64,000 nt of DNA from NCBI GenBank assembly GCA_003550305.1, contig QKYT01000195.1:105806-169805 (forward strand), read 5' to 3'. This document shows positions 59,139 through 64,000 of this stretch, piece after piece. The position numbers and the translations under genes are program-made. The DNA is from Glomus cerebriforme. Taxonomy: Eukaryota > Glomeromycota > Glomeromycetes > Glomerales > Glomeraceae. The notes under the pieces were generated by a model that worked only from the letters and a program-made list of their open reading frames with translations, was not told where the DNA came from and ran no database searches. The stretch's first letter is position 1. The number at the start of each line of letters is the position of its first letter.

Positions 59139-62100
59139 AGTGAATTACAATTAGTCATATTATTGTTTTACGATACTTTATCCTCATATATATATAGAAA
59201 TTTCTAATTTATCTTTATCTTTTACTTTTTTTTTTTCTTTTTTTTTTTGTATTATGCTTTTAGTTTATCTATTTTATATCAAATAATAAAGTATTTATTT
59301 AAATTAGTTTTATCATAAAAATTTCAAATATTATTCTTTTTATTTACAACAATTTTTGATACTAACATAATACAATCATATATAGTAGTAGTCAATGGAA
59401 ACCTCGAAACAGTCACAACAATTTTTTTTCGTTAATTTATGCGTACGGACAACCGAGACTCGTCACGTGATCTTAATAATTTGCAACATATATAGTCCTT
59501 CCACATTTAATTTATCAAATTCATTATTACCGTAATAGTAAGTTCAATCAATAATCGTAATATCTTCAATATACAATGGATTCAATTGTACTTTCATTAA
59601 CATTAATAGAAAGCATTGAGAGCTTTGGACAATTTGGTGCAATTGAATTAATGAATTAAATATTGAGATTTAATTTCTTGGATATTATTTACTACTTGTA
59701 GTGATTGTAGTAATTGCACACAAATAAGTGACAATGATTTTAAATTAAATTCTAAAAGGTTTTGGAGAGCTTTACATTCTACAATAAAAGGTTCAAATAG
59801 TTCACAATACATTCAGTTGTTGGTTCTTTTTTACAATATCAAATCTTCAAGAAATAAGATTCATACAACTCTCTACCTAATTTTTTTGGAAATAACATTT
59901 ATAATAACATTAGGAAATGTTGTATTTATTATATCAATAAATTTGACCAACCCTTCACAATCATTATGTATCTTAAAATATCACAAGAAGAAATACTGTT
60001 GTACTTTAAATAATTTTTAATAAATATTCTGTAAAAATTCCTGCACTATTGATCCTTTAATAAAATTCCCGATAAAGAATCATAACTTTATCTTGGTTGC
60101 ATCATGGATCCTCTCATAGTGCTAAATTCAAGGTATTTTAACAAAGTTTCATATAATTCCATTAAATTAATTTCGAAGCGTAATTATAATGATTTAGCAT
60201 CATTTGAAATTACTTGTTTCAGTTATCTATTCCAACATCCCTTAACTTCTCTTAAATATCTATCAATACTTACTGAAAAGATATTTTATTAAGAATAGTT
60301 TATTTCTATTGAGATAATGATACCAATATTATGGTTTTATTTACCATAATCTGTAATATAAATCATATTACTTAACATACAATTAAATATATAAAGATTA
60401 TTGATATTAAGTATTTGAAATATCTAAATCATTTATTTTAGAAACTATTATTTGAGAATGGTTAAAGGTAGTGGTAGTGCATCATTGTAAAATTTGGTTA
60501 ATTATATTTGCGGTATTTTCACTTAATTATAGGATTGAATAAAGACATATTTGGTAGTTTACTATGATTTTTCTTATAATTTGAATTATTTCATTAACGA
60601 AGCTGTAACGATATATTGCTTGAATTCTAATGCAAGGTAAGAAAAAATATATTATTTTCGTTAAATACATAATTACACAACTCTCCATTCAACAAGACAA
60701 CTATTGGATGATAACGTACGGATTCTATTAAAGAAAATCATTATAATCAAATTACTAGTGCAAGGCACGATTTACAGTATAACAAACCAGTATGTTAGAA
60801 GAGAAACCTCAGTTAAAGAATCTCAGTGGTCAATAAAAAGAAATTAAAATGGTGTTTAATCTCGAATAATAAGAGAACAACCAGAAGAACTTTGTACATT
60901 TACAGTCAATAATAAAGTATCCGGAGGTATCAATTCAGTACATTTATCATGTTAAAGGAATTTAGTATACAAGCTTTAAAAACTTTTTGCTTCACATCTA
61001 TAATTACATATCTTATTCAATTCATCATTAACATATGAGGACTTTCTTTACTATTGTAAACTATACTGCCCAATGCAATGAAAGTATGAAAGTCAAATAC
61101 TATTTTACGTTAAGAAATTTATGTAATGATTTACTTGGGAGTATTGTATTACACTTATGATTCAATTTATCACCTACAAAAAGTGAATTATTTATTTAAA
61201 ATGACTGCTATATGTGCTTTTCCTTGCCTGTTATTTCTAATTTATTATGTTAAGAGGAAAAACACTGTAGTTATGAACAAACTCGTTTTACACTCTCATC
61301 TATCAATCTTCAGATGAGACATTATCAATATCTTTTTGAGGTGCTATTGATGGGAAAAAATAAAATAAATACAAAGTAACATTCAGTTGATTTATTATTA
61401 TCTTAAAAACTAAAATGTTTATTTTTTCTTTCGCATATCATCCAAATGCATAGCACATAAAGCCAGTATTTGGCGACAAATGACAAATGATCTGAGTCAT
61501 CAAGAAAATTATCATCTTCCCCAGCAACACCATAAAAAATTCAGTCTATATTTATCTGAGGGACGGTTTTTTCACATTCGGTGAAAACATATTTGCTAGC
61601 CTATTTATTAGATATCACGTGACTAATAATTTGTATCTTATCATGTGATTCTAATCGAAAAATAAAAAAATAAACCAAACATAATGCAGGCCAGAATTAT
61701 ATATAGTACTGGCCAACATAAACTATAATTTGACAATTTATAAATTTCTTCCTTTTGGAATTATAAAATATTAGCTGTGGTTTGAATGGTTCATCAATAA
61801 GATTTCCTTTTGTAAACAATGATTCTGAATATTTTTCAATTTAATATATTAAAATCGTTGCTAATGTTTAATTAGAAGTTAATGGATTTGTAATTAGATA
61901 TTTAATTCTAGTTTCTTTATTATTGACCGAAAACCAAAGAAGGAAATATTCAATACGTTGGATGTTAACAGTTAATAATACCGTATTATCGGAAATTTTT
62001 TATTTGTGTTTTATTATATTTATTTATTTATTTATTTTACAAATTCAGCAACAATATGTATTGTAAATGCGTTTATGTTTGTAAATGACATAATTTATTA

Positions 62101-63736
62101 TTTATTAGTGAGCTTAGATAGAATTGTGAATATACATTTATAGTAGTTGGCGGAATAAAATTTGAACTTTTCGTAGTCAATATTTACCGGTATACTACCA
62201 TTTAATTTGTATAGTTAAATTATGTGCTTTATATCGGTCCTTTGATTTCCACGTGTGTTCTTGAAAGGTATTTAGATGTGAATTCATGTCTTTTGTTGAT
62301 TCGTTTACGTAATAATTTCTCTAGAAGTACCACTCAAACATTCATGCGTTAATTACGAAATATTGAACTGGTAATTAGGAAAGCAATTACACGAAAAACA
62401 AATAAAACCGGGACCTGTTAAATAAAGAAGGAGACAAACAAGTTTGTATGACTAATCGACAATACAGGAAAAAAAAATTAAAAATTATGTCTAACGCATG
62501 TCATCTGATCATCGTAAATGTAAGTAATTTCGGAGAATACAAATTTAAATGCATGTGTGGCGCAGTTAATATTTTTAAATGAAACCAATTTGGGTATATT
62601 CAAGTTGCCCGTGCGTTTGCGTGTGAGAAAAATTAAATATTTGTCAATTGTTATGCATGACGTAGCATTTATTCGCACCAAATAATTTACTTGCAGAACC
62701 AAATGAATAAAAAGATCACAAGATGCGCTTTCTCTGTTCCTGAACTTGTATGCTTATGGTTTACCCCCCCTTTCCTACATCGGAGATGTATTCGCGTGAT
62801 TAAAATTAATTCAGAAACAACTCTAGTAACAAATCGGGATTTGTCAGTTTATATGTTTATCATTAATTCCATAATTTTCATTTTACTCATTTATTCGTTC
62901 TGTTGCGTATAAATGCTTTTTCTTTCGTTTCACATAAATTTCTTGCGAATTTTCTTTCATGTTAAAGTATGGAAGATTTTGCTCTTTGGCCTATTAAAAT
63001 AAGTATGTGTTGTTATTTCAAAATAAAGTTGTTTATTTAATCTTCTAATGCTTTTTTAATAAAGATTTTTAGGGGTTTGATTATGAAACAAGTTTGTTAT
63101 TATTATTATATAATAAAAACTAATTAGCTTATATAATATCGTAATTCATTTTACTAATATGATAATTAAATAAAATAAAATTTTCAATCTAACATTATTT
63201 TTAAATTTTTCATTCTTTTTTTTTTTTAAAAAAAAAAAAAAAAGAAATTATTATCGATTTACTCGATTCCAGGGCATCGGCTAAATTTTTTTTGAAATCG
63301 AGGATCGTTAGCTTTTGGCTCAAATTAATAATTCAATTCCGGTTCAATCCGATAAAATCTTATCTACAAAGAAAGATTTGCAATGCAAGCAAATAATTAT
63401 TTTATACAGCAGATACTCAATACTATTGGCTATTGCATAAGATTGCATATAATTGCATACACATATATAATTTTTAATTTTGTTATTTTGAAATTGATTG
63501 AATTGACAGTTTTTATTCTATGCAATGATTCATTTGTTATCCAATTGAATGGACGAAAGAAATTTTTTTTGCTTATGAAATCATTTATATTTATTTATAA
63601 ATATCGTAAAAAACGGCCTTTTTTTTCCTCATCTATCAACTATTTACAAACATCATCATCTACTTTCATATTCCCCTAAAAAAAACAAATTTATAAATAT
63701 TATTATTTTTATTATTTATTTTATTTTATTAAAAAT
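59139..63736. other. AT-rich intergenic DNA with short unrecognised frames
   Basis: Several frames of 60-75 codons (59817-60020, 60104-60292, 61126-61317, 62691-62912) have no recognisable domain. The stretch from 59577 (MDSIVLSLTLIESIES, then stops) may be a decayed gene start. One GGCCAGAATTA motif lies at 61689-61699. A long mirrored T-run/A-run tract at about 63218-63243 precedes the methyltransferase gene. No gene supported. Confidence 0.45.
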
Positions 63737-63984
63737 ATGGGAATTTCTATATCAAAGAAAAAATTATCATTATCACGATCTAAGATTAAAAACATTCAAT
63801 ATAAATATGTTAACGGTAGAAAATATTATGATGAAGAAATTGCCAATGATTTGACACCAATCGATATTGAAGAAGTTGATAGAGCACAAGCGCAACATTA
63901 TACCTTTAAACATATGTTTGGTGGTAACATTTCAGCTCCTGTTGAAAAATATCTTTCTTCAGGTTGCAAAGTTCTTGATGTCGG
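63737..63984 (+). CDS. SAM-dependent methyltransferase, first exon (cut by window end)
   Basis: The 248-nt first exon (82 codons plus two bases) ends at a perfect GTAAGT donor. The encoded N-terminus reads MGISISKKKLSLSRSKIKN, then DLTPIDIEEVDRAQAQHYTF, KHMFGGNISAPVEKYLSSGC and KVLDVG. The last is the start of motif I of class I methyltransferases (VLDVGCGxG), interrupted by the intron. The DxEExDRxxxQHxxFK pattern before it is typical of the methyltransferase family abundant in Rhizophagus. Substrate unknown. Confidence 0.82.
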
Positions 63985-64000
63985 GTAAGTGTTGTACTAC

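Overview
The window looks like nuclear DNA of an arbuscular mycorrhizal fungus (Glomeromycotina, most like Rhizophagus). The sequence is extremely AT-rich. Genes have many short GT-AG introns. The families present are typical of that lineage: HSPA12-like Hsp70s, F-box/LRR proteins, TKL-type kinases (here only as relics), ankyrin proteins and a SAM methyltransferase. Intergenic DNA is full of degraded transposons. The species call is an inference from gene families, not from a marker gene.

Layout. 1.5-8.0 kb: one 13-exon minus-strand gene for a protein of about 1,835 residues with a nucleotidyltransferase-like N-terminal region and many ankyrin repeats. 8.5-21.1 kb: transposon-rich DNA with an F-box relic, two LINE remnants in opposite orientation, a 55-bp tandem repeat, a decayed and internally deleted Ty3/gypsy LTR retrotransposon (12.8-17.8 kb) and a kinase pseudogene. 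22-55.5 kb: an expanded locus with five intact Hsp70-like genes, one Hsp70 pseudogene and three paralogous coiled-coil genes. Between these lie foldback/MITE elements, a hAT-type element with a perfect 8-bp target-site duplication, a small cysteine-rich secreted-protein gene and a second kinase relic. 57.5-59.1 kb: an intact F-box/LRR gene. 63.7 kb to the end: first exon of a SAM-dependent methyltransferase, cut by the window edge.

The most notable system is the association of Hsp70-like genes with the coiled-coil genes. Every coiled-coil gene has an Hsp70-like gene as its nearest coding neighbour: twice tail-to-tail (gaps about 180 and 60 bp), and once flanked by one head-to-head and one in tandem. 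All five Hsp70-like genes share six exons with the same intron phases, including a 20-nt exon carrying the ATP-binding loop. The locus therefore arose by repeated segmental duplication. Joint function of the pair is an inference.

Exon coordinates were worked out by hand from splice signals and reading-frame continuity. All multi-exon models given as CDS stay in frame end to end. No RNA genes, CRISPR arrays or bacterial-type operons were recognised.
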